Assembly (NCBI RefSeq): GCF_001482305.1
Contig: NZ_LOHP01000067.1
Location: 1-64,000 of the forward strand
From: Leucobacter sp. G161
GTDB taxonomy: Bacteria > Actinomycetota > Actinomycetes > Actinomycetales > Microbacteriaceae
Direction of reading: 5' to 3'
DNA: 64,000 nt
Part shown: positions 25,134 to 33,594 of the stretch, piece after piece
Layout of the letters: each line of letters starts with the position of its first letter
How positions within the stretch are numbered: the stretch's first letter is position 1
Notes under the pieces: model-generated
The model's input: only the letters and a program-made list of their open reading frames with translations
Told to the model about the DNA's origin: nothing
Database searches by the model: none
Made by a program: the position numbers and the translations under genes

Positions 25134-28100
25134 ATGCAAAACACTCAGTATTCGTCGGAGGCGCACGTCGGCTCCGGCGCACCATTGCGCAGGAGTCTGT
25201 GGGGCGGCGCGCTCGCTGCATGCACCGCGGTGGCACTGCTCGCACCGATGACGCCCGCCCATGCGACGGCTCCGGCGCAGCCAGCCTCGGCCACCGCAGC
25301 GCCCCAGGCCATGACCCAGGAACGTATCAACGCCGCGAACGACGCGTACAACGGAGCCGCCGCGACACTCGAGTTCATCACGATGTCCGACACTGAACTC
25401 ATGGGGGGCCCGACAGGCGAGAAAACCTCGGAGCAGGTGGCCTACGACGGTGCGAAGCCACACTTCGTGAACCTCCGAGCATGGGCCGATGCCAAGGGCT
25501 TCCAAGCCCGCGCAGTTGTCAACAACGGCGACGTCGTCGGCGTGAATGACCCGGAATACAATGCCCACATCGCCGGCAACAGCGAAAAGCCCGCCGGCTG
25601 GTACCGTGCGGTCGAGCGCGTTATGCGCGAGACGTTCCCCGAGGCGAATGTGCTCCTCACGCAGGGCAACCACGACATCGCAGATCTCATGGGAAAGACC
25701 TTTGACGAGGCACGCGCGCAGCACGCCCCCGAGGGAGCACCGGAATGGTTCTACCCGAACGCTGACTCCCAGTATGTGAGCAACTTCCACACCACGATCG
25801 AGGGCATCGACTTTATCGGCCTCGACTACAACGGTACGAGCACCTACGGGTACGCCGGGCAGCAGACCGGCTACCAGGAGTACCTCACCAAGACCCTCGC
25901 GGGCATCGCCGCCAAACCCGACTACGACAAGACGAAGCCGATCTTCGTGTCGATGCACAGCGGCTACGGCAGCACCACCCTCGGCGGCCCCTTCCGCAAC
26001 AAGCAGGACATGGCTGGCCCGGACCTCATGCGGATCCTCGCCGACTACCCGCAGGCCGTGCTGGGTTCGGCGCACAGCCACTTCTCCTCGAACCCCGAGA
26101 CGAGTATCTACCAAAAAGACTTCACGGTGTACGAGAACGCCTCGATGAACTACATCTATCAGAGCGTTCCCGGTGACTTCATCGGCGGCGAGTACTTCGG
26201 CGGCAACCAGGGAGACGCTGCAGCGGGGATCTCCCAGAAGAGCGCCAACTTCGTCACCGTGCTCGAAGACGGCGACACCGTGATTCGCCGCTTCGACGTC
26301 ACCCACCAGCGGTGGCTCGGCATACCTTGGGTGATCGACACCTCGAAGGGCAAGGACGGCTTCACCTACACCGACGATCAGCGCAGCAAGGTAGCGCCCT
26401 GGTGGGACGCCGCAGCCGTGACCGCGAGCGACGTCACCGAAACCTCGCTCACGCTCGAGTTCGACCAGGCGAAGGACGACGAGCTCGTCAACTTCTACGA
26501 GGTCGAAATCACCGACCAGGCCGGCAACCCGGTGCCGTTCACGGCGAACCAGGTGCCAGACTTCGGCAACAACGCGCCCAAATCGTTGAACGGATCGTTC
26601 AAGGCCTACTCGCGTTTCTACATGACGCCAAACACGATGGGCTTCGATATCAAGGGTCTGAAGGCCGCAAAGACCTACAACGTGAAGGTCTCCGCGTTCG
26701 ACGACTTTGAGAACAGGTCGGAGCCGCTCACGGGCACCGTGCGGACCGCAGGCACGCTCGTGTTCCCCGAGTACCCGGAGACCGCGGCACCTGCACCGAC
26801 AGGTGAGTTCCTGAACCTCCCGTTCGAGGGCGACCTGACCGATGAGGGCACCGCAGCTGCTGCTGCCCCCGAGTACTCCGCAGTCGGGTCGGTGAGCTAC
26901 GTCGACACCGATCGCCGCGGTGCCGCAGGACAGGCAGTACGTATCGGCACCGGCAACGGCAGCTACGTGAACCTCGGCAAGCGTGCCGAGTTCGATCTCG
27001 GCACCGACAAAGACCTCACCATAAGCTTCTGGGCAAAGGTCACCGGGCTCAACGGCTACGGCGCGATGATCAGCAACAAGAACTGGGCGAACTGGTACCG
27101 CTCGGGGATCAACGTGGCGCCCGAGTACACGAATACGAGCAGACTCGAGTTCACCCTCGGCGACGGCAAGAACGGCGTGTACACGACCGGAGACGTTGCG
27201 GACTTCCGAAACTCCTGGCACCTCATGACCGTGTCCGTCGACCGCACCCGCAACATCGCCAGCACCTACATGGACGGTGTGCTTGCCAAGGAAATGGACA
27301 TCTCGGGCGTCGGTGATATGACGAGCGAACTCGACATGCACATCGGCGTTGACGGCCTGAAGAACTACGGGCTCGGGTTCGACATGGACGACCTGAAGAT
27401 GTGGGACTCACCGCTCACCGCCGCGGAGGTCGCAGGTCTCTACGCCGCGGCAGACGCGACCGCGGAGACCGAGGCGCTCACCGGCGCCGTCGAGTACGCG
27501 AAGGATCTCGTCGCTGCGAACGAGGTCCATGCCACAAACGGCCGCGTCTTCGATCCTGCACTCGATGAGGCGCTCGCCGCAGCACTCACGCAGAGTGAAA
27601 CCGCGCTTGCGGATGCGGCACCGGCGAAGGACGCGCTGCGTGCCGGGTACGACGCGCTGAAGTCCGCGGTGGATTCGGTCGAGGCGCAGGCTGTTCGATT
27701 TGCCTACGCGGTTGAGGCCAGCAACGGTGAGGTCACGCCTGCCGAGGGCGTCGCCGATCTCGACGGCGAGCTCCGGCTCGCACTCAAGCCCGCCGCCGGG
27801 TTCCAGATCAAGGACGCGGTCATTGACGTCACTGGCGCCGATAGTTTTGCGGTTTCAGGTGAGGAACTCATGCTCACCGGAGTTCAGGGCAAGGTACTCG
27901 TCTCCGTCGCGTTTGCGAAGGTCGTCGACGGGGGGCCCGGCGATGGCGGCCCCGGTGACGGTGACGGTGACGGTGACGGTGACGGTGACGGTGACGGTGG
28001 CCCGGGTGATGGTGGCCCGGGTGATGGAGGCCCCGGTGACGGCGGTTCTGGCACTCCCGGTGACGGTGCTCAGCCCGGAGAAAACGGCGGCAAGGGATCG

Positions 28101-28238
28101 GGATCGCTGAGCCGGGACGGCCTTGCGGCAACCGGTGGCGATCCCGTCACCGCGTGGCTGCTCGCTGGAGCCGCGACGGCTATGCTCGCCGCAGCTGGTG
28201 GCGTGCTGTGGTTGCGGACACGCATGCGCCGCCAGTAG
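25134..28238 (+). CDS. Secreted metallophosphoesterase-like protein with LamG-type domain and LAXTG sortase signal
   Basis: 1034 residues. A signal peptide probably ends at AHA-44. A calcineurin-like phosphoesterase domain follows: D86 in SDTE, GD at 132-133, GNHD at 178-181, a His in VSMHSGYG, and SAHSH in place of GHxH. Motif I is D-T-E rather than the usual DxH, so the metal site is altered. Next come a fibronectin-like segment (about 435-545), a LamG/concanavalin-like domain (about 565-775) and helical repeats (about 785-850). An Asp-Gly repeat linker precedes the sorting signal LAATG at 997-1001, a hydrophobic helix and a basic tail (MRRQ). LAXTG is the class E sortase motif of high-GC Gram-positives, so the protein is likely wall-anchored. 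Start set by AAGGAG at 25123-25128. The substrate is unknown. Confidence 0.85.
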   Translation: MQNTQYSSEAHVGSGAPLRRSLWGGALAACTAVALLAPMTPAHATAPAQPASATAAPQAMTQERINAANDAYNGAAATLEFITMSDTELMGGPTGEKTSEQVAYDGAKPHFVNLRAWADAKGFQARAVVNNGDVVGVNDPEYNAHIAGNSEKPAGWYRAVERVMRETFPEANVLLTQGNHDIADLMGKTFDEARAQHAPEGAPEWFYPNADSQYVSNFHTTIEGIDFIGLDYNGTSTYGYAGQQTGYQEYLTKTLAGIAAKPDYDKTKPIFVSMHSGYGSTTLGGPFRNKQDMAGPDLMRILADYPQAVLGSAHSHFSSNPETSIYQKDFTVYENASMNYIYQSVPGDFIGGEYFGGNQGDAAAGISQKSANFVTVLEDGDTVIRRFDVTHQRWLGIPWVIDTSKGKDGFTYTDDQRSKVAPWWDAAAVTASDVTETSLTLEFDQAKDDELVNFYEVEITDQAGNPVPFTANQVPDFGNNAPKSLNGSFKAYSRFYMTPNTMGFDIKGLKAAKTYNVKVSAFDDFENRSEPLTGTVRTAGTLVFPEYPETAAPAPTGEFLNLPFEGDLTDEGTAAAAAPEYSAVGSVSYVDTDRRGAAGQAVRIGTGNGSYVNLGKRAEFDLGTDKDLTISFWAKVTGLNGYGAMISNKNWANWYRSGINVAPEYTNTSRLEFTLGDGKNGVYTTGDVADFRNSWHLMTVSVDRTRNIASTYMDGVLAKEMDISGVGDMTSELDMHIGVDGLKNYGLGFDMDDLKMWDSPLTAAEVAGLYAAADATAETEALTGAVEYAKDLVAANEVHATNGRVFDPALDEALAAALTQSETALADAAPAKDALRAGYDALKSAVDSVEAQAVRFAYAVEASNGEVTPAEGVADLDGELRLALKPAAGFQIKDAVIDVTGADSFAVSGEELMLTGVQGKVLVSVAFAKVVDGGPGDGGPGDGDGDGDGDGDGDGGPGDGGPGDGGPGDGGSGTPGDGAQPGENGGKGSGSLSRDGLAATGGDPVTAWLLAGAATAMLAAAGGVLWLRTRMRRQ
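27954..27995 (+). repeat. GGTGAC hexanucleotide repeat in the surface-protein linker
   Basis: Seven perfect tandem copies of GGTGAC encode a Gly-Asp run just before the sortase signal, followed by imperfect GGxCCGGGTGAT-type units to about 28050. Copy-number change would alter linker length in frame. Confidence 0.95.
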
Positions 28239-28249
28239 CGCCGTAATGA

Positions 28250-28335
28250 CCGGGAAGCTCGTGCCGAGGTCGCACGGCTTCCGGGCCCTCCAACCCGACA
28301 CGAGCCGTGTGCTCGTCAGTCGGGGTGGAGGGCCC
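28250..28335. terminator. Bidirectional terminator region with a long composite hairpin
   Basis: Between the convergent surface-protein and PAP2 genes lie two structures. The first is a bulged hairpin (28253-28282; inner stem CGTGC/GCACG). The second is a long composite stem at 28283-28335: 10 perfect outer pairs (28283-28292 with 28326-28335), then CCCGAC/GTCGGG and ACGAG/CTCGT with small bulges, 21 pairs in all. Confidence 0.75.
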
Positions 28336-28359
28336 TGTCCGTCTGCGGTGTCGGGGCGC

Positions 28360-29265
28360 CTAACGGCGCTGTGAGACGCGTACCGAAATGCCGCGCCATG
28401 TCCACCAGAAAGCCAGGAGGGCGAATATTGAGCCCGCGAGCGAAAAAGAGTGCGCGGCAAGGAAGAGATCCCACTCGACGATGGGGAGATCCAGGGGATA
28501 CCGCCAAGCCACTGACGCGAGAATGCACCCCACGGCCATGAGCAGCACTGCCACGATTCCAGCGCCCCACACAAAAATGAGGCGCGGTCGTGGTCGGGAC
28601 TCATCGCGTTCGACATACCCCATCCGCAGCAGCAGGAGCGAGGCGAGCGCGCCAACGATGAGCGCGACAAGGTCGGCTCCGATGGTGTCGGAGAGACGAT
28701 GCCACTTCGCTGTGATCGTGTACGCGCCGATACCGAAGGCCCACGGGCTGACCAGCAGCATCGCTAGCCCGCGCCACTTGTACGGGACAACGAGGAACAG
28801 TGCGATGATCACGGTCATAGCAATTGTCGTGTGCCCGGAAGGAAACGAGTTGCCGGCGTAATCACCGGTCACTTCTACAAGCTCGGGTCTTGGGAGAATG
28901 AACCGCTTCAACGCTTGGGTGATGACCTGCCCGACGAAGATGACGCCCATCGCCACGGCTGCCAGGGTGATGGATCGTCGGAGGAGTCCAATGGCCCCGA
29001 CTGCGAGTGTGGTGACTGCCAAGCTCCAGAGCGTGATTTGTTCCAGGGCGCGACTTGCCTCGGAGAATTCGGCCTGGTCAATCTGATCGGCCCCACGGAG
29101 GGCAGCGTTCTCAAAGGACTGGCCGGCTGGTGTCAGCACAGCGCCGATATAGATGACCGCGAGAAGGACGCTCGCAACAGCAAGCAGGTACCACCAACGG
29201 GTGGGGCTTGTCACCAGCTGGGTTGGGCCCCCACCGGTCCGCTCTTCGGTGATGATGTTCTCCAT
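28360..29265 (-). CDS. PAP2-family phosphatase
   Basis: 301 residues with about six TM helices. The PAP2 signatures are KRFILPRP (motif 1), SFPSGHTTIA (motif 2) and KWHRLSDTIGAD (motif 3, catalytic His and Asp present). The Arg usually six residues before the motif-3 His appears to be Thr. Expected to dephosphorylate a lipid phosphate or pyrophosphate (phosphatidate, undecaprenyl-PP) at the outer membrane face. I chose ATG 29265, preceded by AGGGGA; a longer frame to 29388 lacks membrane-protein logic at its N-terminus. It is convergent with the surface-protein gene. Confidence 0.8.
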   Translation of the reverse strand: MENIITEERTGGGPTQLVTSPTRWWYLLAVASVLLAVIYIGAVLTPAGQSFENAALRGADQIDQAEFSEASRALEQITLWSLAVTTLAVGAIGLLRRSITLAAVAMGVIFVGQVITQALKRFILPRPELVEVTGDYAGNSFPSGHTTIAMTVIIALFLVVPYKWRGLAMLLVSPWAFGIGAYTITAKWHRLSDTIGADLVALIVGALASLLLLRMGYVERDESRPRPRLIFVWGAGIVAVLLMAVGCILASVAWRYPLDLPIVEWDLFLAAHSFSLAGSIFALLAFWWTWRGISVRVSQRR

Positions 29266-29397
29266 GTGTATCCCCTGAACTGAAATCTCTGGACAGCGTT
29301 TGCGCTGTCGGAGCGGCGCGTAGAAGTAGCTGACTGACGAAGGTGAAATGTATTGTTGCGCCACAGCTACGAAGAGGCAACCAGCCACGCGGTGATG

Positions 29398-29904
29398 TCA
29401 GCGGTATTCTCCCCGGGGGAGGACGAGTAACGCCGCGGTGAGGAAGACCACGAACCCGCCGCCGACGCCCGCAATTCCTGCACCACCCCCGAGGTCAATG
29501 ACCTCCGCGGTTGACAACCCGCGCGAACGAAGCAGCAGCACGAAGAAGCCGAGGGCAATCGAAGCAGTCACCCCGACGGCTACAGCGGTGAAACCTCGGC
29601 TGAGAGGTGACCAGGCTCCGCTCGTGAGGTTTCCCAAGGCGATCCCGGTGCTGACCAGCGCTGCGACGCCGGCGGCAATCGCCTGCGTATTGATAAAGGC
29701 CTGCGGCGGCAAGAAGCTGTCGACGCCGTCCTTGCCCCAGTGCGAAGGGAACGAAACCGGTAGGTCGTTCCAGGACGATGCCATGACCCACATGAACAGC
29801 ACGACCGAGACGGGGAGAAGAACGCCGCCGATGATCACCCTCACGCGCTCTGTCCGCGTCAGGCGAGCTGGCTCATCCGCACTCTCCGGTAGTCCCGTAG
29901 TCAT
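29398..29904 (-). CDS. Four-TM membrane protein, DUF1648/SdpI-like N-terminus
   Basis: 168 residues. After a short cytosolic N-terminus come four TM helices. The first extracytoplasmic loop LPVSFPSHWGKDGVDSFLPP matches the PxHxGxxGxxD pattern of DUF1648 proteins (SdpI-type immunity/sensor family). Function unknown. The -10 TATGCT (29911-29916, minus strand) ends 6 nt before ATG, so the mRNA is probably leaderless. Confidence 0.75.
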   Translation of the reverse strand: MTTGLPESADEPARLTRTERVRVIIGGVLLPVSVVLFMWVMASSWNDLPVSFPSHWGKDGVDSFLPPQAFINTQAIAAGVAALVSTGIALGNLTSGAWSPLSRGFTAVAVGVTASIALGFFVLLLRSRGLSTAEVIDLGGGAGIAGVGGGFVVFLTAALLVLPRGEYR

Positions 29905-29927
29905 TCCTGCAGCATAGCTCGGGCCGA

Positions 29928-29967
29928 AGAAAAGAAAAGCGGCTCCAGCGCCAAACGCTGAAGCCGC
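29928..29967 (-). terminator. Rho-independent terminator of tRNA-Arg
   Basis: On the minus strand a stem GCGGCT-x-CAGCG / CGCTG-x-AGCCGC (29939-29967, 5-nt loop) is followed by a T-rich tract (29928-29938). It starts 9 nt after the tRNA 3' end. This is a textbook intrinsic terminator, the best U-tract in the window. Confidence 0.9.
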
Positions 29968-29975
29968 ATCACACG

Positions 29976-30048
29976 TGCCCCCGGCAGGATTCGAACCTGC
30001 GGCCTACGGTACCGGAAACCGGCGCTCTATCCCCTGAGCTACGGAGGC
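29976..30048 (-). tRNA. tRNA-Arg (anticodon CCG)
   Basis: A 73-nt cloverleaf: acceptor GCCTCCG/CGGGGGC, D-stem GCTC/GAGC, anticodon stem CCGGT/ACCGT (one end mismatch), anticodon CCG at 30013-30015, T-stem GCAGG/CCTGC with loop TTCGAAT, discriminator A; CCA is not encoded. It reads CGG codons. It is divergent from argS, the gene for its aminoacylating enzyme. Confidence 0.95.
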
Positions 30049-30141
30049 GAGCAAATGTAACTCCCCAAGCCTAGCGCACCTGGGAGCGCGGGTGGAACAC
30101 CGCCCGGCCGTCGGGCGGTTCGGTCACCCCGCGCCTGCCGG

Positions 30142-30147
30142 TAGACT
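30142..30147 (+). promoter_or_regulatory. -10 box of argS (leaderless)
   Basis: TAGACT ends 8 nt before the GTG at 30156. No Shine-Dalgarno is present, so the argS mRNA likely begins at or next to the start codon. Confidence 0.55.
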
Positions 30148-30155
30148 TGTCGCTT

Positions 30156-31835
30156 GTGACGCCACAAGAACTTGCACACGCCCTTGCCCAGATTCTCGCT
30201 GCCAACTTCGCCGCTCGCGGGGGAGACGCCGCCGAGATTGCCGTGACCGAGCAGGACACGCAGCTGGAGCGACCGAAGAACCGTGAACACGGGGACTGGG
30301 CGTCGAACGTTGCGATGAAGTTCGCGAAGCGCATCGGCACGAACCCGCGTGCGCTGGCTGAGGAGCTTGTCGTCGAGATCGAGAAGATTGACGGCGTCGC
30401 GAAGGCCGAGATCGCTGGCCCCGGATTCATGAACATCACGCTCGATGCCGCTAGCGCTGGCGAAACCGCCCGCCGGGTCGTCGAGCAGGGCGCCGATTAC
30501 GGGCGCAATGACGTTCTCGCCGGTCAGCGCATCAACCTTGAGTTCGTAAGCGCCAACCCGACGGGGCCCCTGCACATGGGGCACACGCGCTGGGCTGCGC
30601 TTGGTGACTCGACTGCGCGCGTGCTGCGTGCTTCGGGCGCTGAGGTGACGAACGAGTACTACATCAATGACGCCGGTTCGCAGATGAACAAGTTCGGCCG
30701 TTCGGTGCTTGCCGCTGCTCTCGGCGAGGAAGCGCCGGAGGACGCGTACCCGGGCGAGTACATTCAGACGCTCGGTGCGCAGGTCCGCGAGCAGCTGCCG
30801 AACCTCGCTGAGCTCGCGGCAGAGGATCGCGACGCCGCACTCGAGCAGACGCAAGAGCTCGCATACCAGCTGCAGCTCGCCGAGATCAAGGACTCGCTCG
30901 AACGCTTCAACGTGCACTTCGACGTCTACTTCTCGGAGCGGACGCTGCACGCGAAGGGCGAGAACGGCGAACCGAGCCCGATTGAACTCTCGATTGACCG
31001 CCTCCGCGAGCAGGGGCACGTCTTTGAAGAGGACGACGCGATCTGGGTGCGCACGACCGATTTCGGTGACGACAAGGATCGCGTCTTCACCCGCGGTAAC
31101 GGCATCTACACGTACTTCGCGGCCGACGCCGCCTACTACCTGTCGAAGATGGACCGCGGCTTCACCGAGAAGATTTATCTGCTCGGCGCAGACCACCACG
31201 GCTACATCGGTCGCCTCACCGCGATCGCAGGCGCGGCGGGCGACAACATCGAGACCGACATCACGGTTCTCATCGGCCAGATGGTGAACCTCGACGGTGC
31301 GAAGCTGTCGAAGCGTGCCGGCAACATCATCGAGCTCACCGACCTGCTCGAGTGGCTCGGCGCTGACGCGCTGCGCTACTGGCTCGCGCGCTACCCGGCG
31401 GATTCGCCCCTTTCGCTCGACGGCGAGAAGGTACGCAGCCGCACCAACGACAACCCGGTGTTTTACGTGCAGTACGCGCACGCACGCACCTGCGCGGTCG
31501 ATCGCAACGCTGAGGCCGCGGGCATCACCCGCGAGGCCTTTGCCCCCGAGCTGCTCACGCACGAGACTGAGACGGATCTGCTCGGCAAACTGCAGCAGTA
31601 CCCGGGCATCGTCGCGGGTGCCGCTGAGCTACGCGAGCCGCACCGCATCGCACGCTTCCTCGAGGAGCTCGCCGCTGTGTACCACCGTTGGTACGACAAC
31701 TGCCGCGTGATCCCGCTCGGCGAGGAGCCGGTCACCGATCTGCACCGTACCCGCCTGTGGCTGAACGACGCGGCTGGCCAGGTGCTGCGGAACGGGCTCG
31801 ACCTGCTCGGCGTCTCGGCACCGGAGCGCCTGTAA
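30156..31835 (+). CDS. argS: Arginyl-tRNA synthetase
   Basis: 559 residues, class I synthetase. Visible are the N-terminal additional domain, the HIGH-type motif PTGPLHMGHTRWAALGD (about residue 130), the region equivalent to KMSKS (GAKLSKRAG, about 385) and the C-terminal DALR-type anticodon-binding helices (SRTNDNPVFYVQYAHAR and onward). It charges tRNA-Arg with arginine in the cytosol. I chose GTG 30156 because a -10 TAGACT at 30142-30147 implies a leaderless message; a TTG at 30147 overlaps that box. tRNA-Arg(CCG) is transcribed divergently 107 nt away. Confidence 0.97.
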   Translation: MTPQELAHALAQILAANFAARGGDAAEIAVTEQDTQLERPKNREHGDWASNVAMKFAKRIGTNPRALAEELVVEIEKIDGVAKAEIAGPGFMNITLDAASAGETARRVVEQGADYGRNDVLAGQRINLEFVSANPTGPLHMGHTRWAALGDSTARVLRASGAEVTNEYYINDAGSQMNKFGRSVLAAALGEEAPEDAYPGEYIQTLGAQVREQLPNLAELAAEDRDAALEQTQELAYQLQLAEIKDSLERFNVHFDVYFSERTLHAKGENGEPSPIELSIDRLREQGHVFEEDDAIWVRTTDFGDDKDRVFTRGNGIYTYFAADAAYYLSKMDRGFTEKIYLLGADHHGYIGRLTAIAGAAGDNIETDITVLIGQMVNLDGAKLSKRAGNIIELTDLLEWLGADALRYWLARYPADSPLSLDGEKVRSRTNDNPVFYVQYAHARTCAVDRNAEAAGITREAFAPELLTHETETDLLGKLQQYPGIVAGAAELREPHRIARFLEELAAVYHRWYDNCRVIPLGEEPVTDLHRTRLWLNDAAGQVLRNGLDLLGVSAPERL

Positions 31836-31838
31836 ATC

Positions 31839-32585
31839 ATGCCTCGCCCGCTGAAAGTCATCATCGCGCTGGTGGTGGCCGTCGGCGTGCTCGCCGGGCT
31901 CGCCGAGTGGGGGCTGCGCCTTGCGATCCCCGGGGTGGTCGAGAAGATCGCCCGTGAGCAGCTCGACCTGCCCCGGAGCCACCCGGTTGACGTGCAGCTC
32001 GGCGGCTCAGCGCTGCTGTACGCGATCGGTGGCGGCGTCGGGGACATCGAGGTGGAGATCCCGGATGCTCCGGTGGCTGACGGCGTGCGGGCGACGCTGG
32101 ATTTCCGTGCGGATCGTTCCCCCTTTGACCCCTCGCAGGGTGAGATGGAGGGCGTGACCGCGGCGATCTATGTGAAGACAGCGGATCTAGGACCGGTGAT
32201 CTCGCTGCTCACGAGTGGGCTCGTGGATTCGGGCAAGACGAGCAGCGGCGAGCTTGTTGTCGGCCGGCAGCTCGAGGCGCTGGGCTTCTCTGTTCCCATC
32301 GAGGCGACGCTGGGCCTGTCGGCGGTCGACGGCGAAGTGCTTGTGGAGCCGCGTGGGCTCTCGGCGGTAGGTTTTGATCTCTCAGTGGATCAGCTGGCGT
32401 CGGCGACCGGGGGACTGCTCGACCCGCTGCTCTCCGCGAGACAGCTGTGCGTCAGCGAATGGATCCCGGCGGGGGCGACGCTCACTGACATCTCGATCAC
32501 GACGAGCGGAGCGCGTGTCGAGTTTGGGCTGGCACCCGACTTCCTGTCGAACCCCGCGCAGCAGGAGCTCGGCACCTGCGGCTGA
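31839..32585 (+). CDS. LmeA-like (DUF2993) phospholipid-binding protein
   Basis: 248 residues. An N-terminal TM/signal anchor (about 5-25) precedes a beta-rich DUF2993 domain like that of mycobacterial LmeA, a periplasmic protein that binds phosphatidylinositol lipids and supports lipoglycan elongation. Sits 3 nt after argS, so probably co-transcribed. No lipobox is seen. Role in this organism is inferred only from the family. Confidence 0.75.
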   Translation: MPRPLKVIIALVVAVGVLAGLAEWGLRLAIPGVVEKIAREQLDLPRSHPVDVQLGGSALLYAIGGGVGDIEVEIPDAPVADGVRATLDFRADRSPFDPSQGEMEGVTAAIYVKTADLGPVISLLTSGLVDSGKTSSGELVVGRQLEALGFSVPIEATLGLSAVDGEVLVEPRGLSAVGFDLSVDQLASATGGLLDPLLSARQLCVSEWIPAGATLTDISITTSGARVEFGLAPDFLSNPAQQELGTCG

Positions 32586-32623
32586 CGGTCGCTGACCGGT
32601 CGCCGCGGGTGCCGAGCGCCGGG

Positions 32624-33370
32624 TTACTGCATCGTGTTGACGATGAGCCCAATGTGGGTGAAGAAGTTCATCGCTCCGAAGAGGAGGAAGATGATGCCGG
32701 TGACGAGCCAGGTGCCCCCGACGAGCTTCGCAACGCCCGAGAGTGGCTGCTTCGATGAGAAGCCGCGGAGCGCAACCGGGAAGAGCGCGGCCCCAAGCCC
32801 GACGAACGCGAACAGCAGCGACATGAAGACGGCCTCGATCATCGGGTAGTCCGCGACGATGCCCGAGATGGGCTCCTCGGCGGGGGCAGCAAACAACTGG
32901 AAGACGATGCCTGCGAGCGCGATGCCGAACAGTGCGAGGCCCATGCCGAGCACGAAGATGCCCATCGGGCGTGCGACTGCCGCGGCCTCGGCAGCACGAT
33001 CCTCTGCCGCGACGATCTGGTCGCCACGCTTCCAGAGATACAACGACGCTGCGAGGAGCAGTACACCGAATGCGAGGCTCGGCTCACCGAACACGATGTT
33101 GTCGAACGGGAAATACATCGCAAACGGCCACTCGAGGGTCATGTGCAGCCCGGTTGCGGTGAGGATGAAACCCATGACGCCGGACGCGAGCGCCCACCCC
33201 TCCGCGCGGAAGTCCTTGTCGCGGACAAGCGCCCGGCCCAGCATGTACATGAAGATGAGGCCTGCGCCAGCTGCGACAGCCATGACCGTGTTGTACGTCG
33301 GCATCTGGGTCCAGTCGATGACGAGACCGGTGTCCCGCCCCTTGAAGAAGTCTTCGATGAAGCTACCCAT
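32624..33370 (-). CDS. DUF981-type polytopic membrane protein
   Basis: 248 residues with about seven TM helices and conserved segments such as TGLHMTLEWPFAMYFPFDN and the terminal THIGLIVNT. This matches the DUF981 family of unknown function. The protein has several His, Trp and Glu residues within or near membranes, which could bind a ligand or metal, but I cannot assign one. ATG 33370 has AAGGA (33378-33382) 7 nt upstream. It is convergent with the LmeA-like gene and divergent from the serine hydrolase. Confidence 0.75.
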   Translation of the reverse strand: MGSFIEDFFKGRDTGLVIDWTQMPTYNTVMAVAAGAGLIFMYMLGRALVRDKDFRAEGWALASGVMGFILTATGLHMTLEWPFAMYFPFDNIVFGEPSLAFGVLLLAASLYLWKRGDQIVAAEDRAAEAAAVARPMGIFVLGMGLALFGIALAGIVFQLFAAPAEEPISGIVADYPMIEAVFMSLLFAFVGLGAALFPVALRGFSSKQPLSGVAKLVGGTWLVTGIIFLLFGAMNFFTHIGLIVNTMQ

Positions 33371-33594
33371 GATCAATTCCTTAGTGTGTCAGTGCCGCGC
33401 AGACGCGGTGAGCGAGTGCGGGCGGCGAGTGGTCGTACTCAGTACAACCGATTACCGGTGAATTGTATTCGTTTGCATGCACTTTGCGTAAGCGGGGTGT
33501 GTCCTGTGTACCCGTCGTGGAGCGATTGGGAGTTGTCAGCGGTTCGGCACTAGTGTGTCGGATGTCTCCGTCCGATGACGCACAAGGAATTGCA

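Noticed and set aside
25119-27341. 740-codon open frame on the minus strand inside the surface-protein gene
   Set aside because: It mirrors the codon bias of the plus-strand gene, has no recognisable domain and no RBS; the plus-strand product has a signal peptide, domains and a sorting signal.
27954-28050. Tandem repeats as a CRISPR array
   Set aside because: Units are six nt without spacers and lie inside a coding linker.
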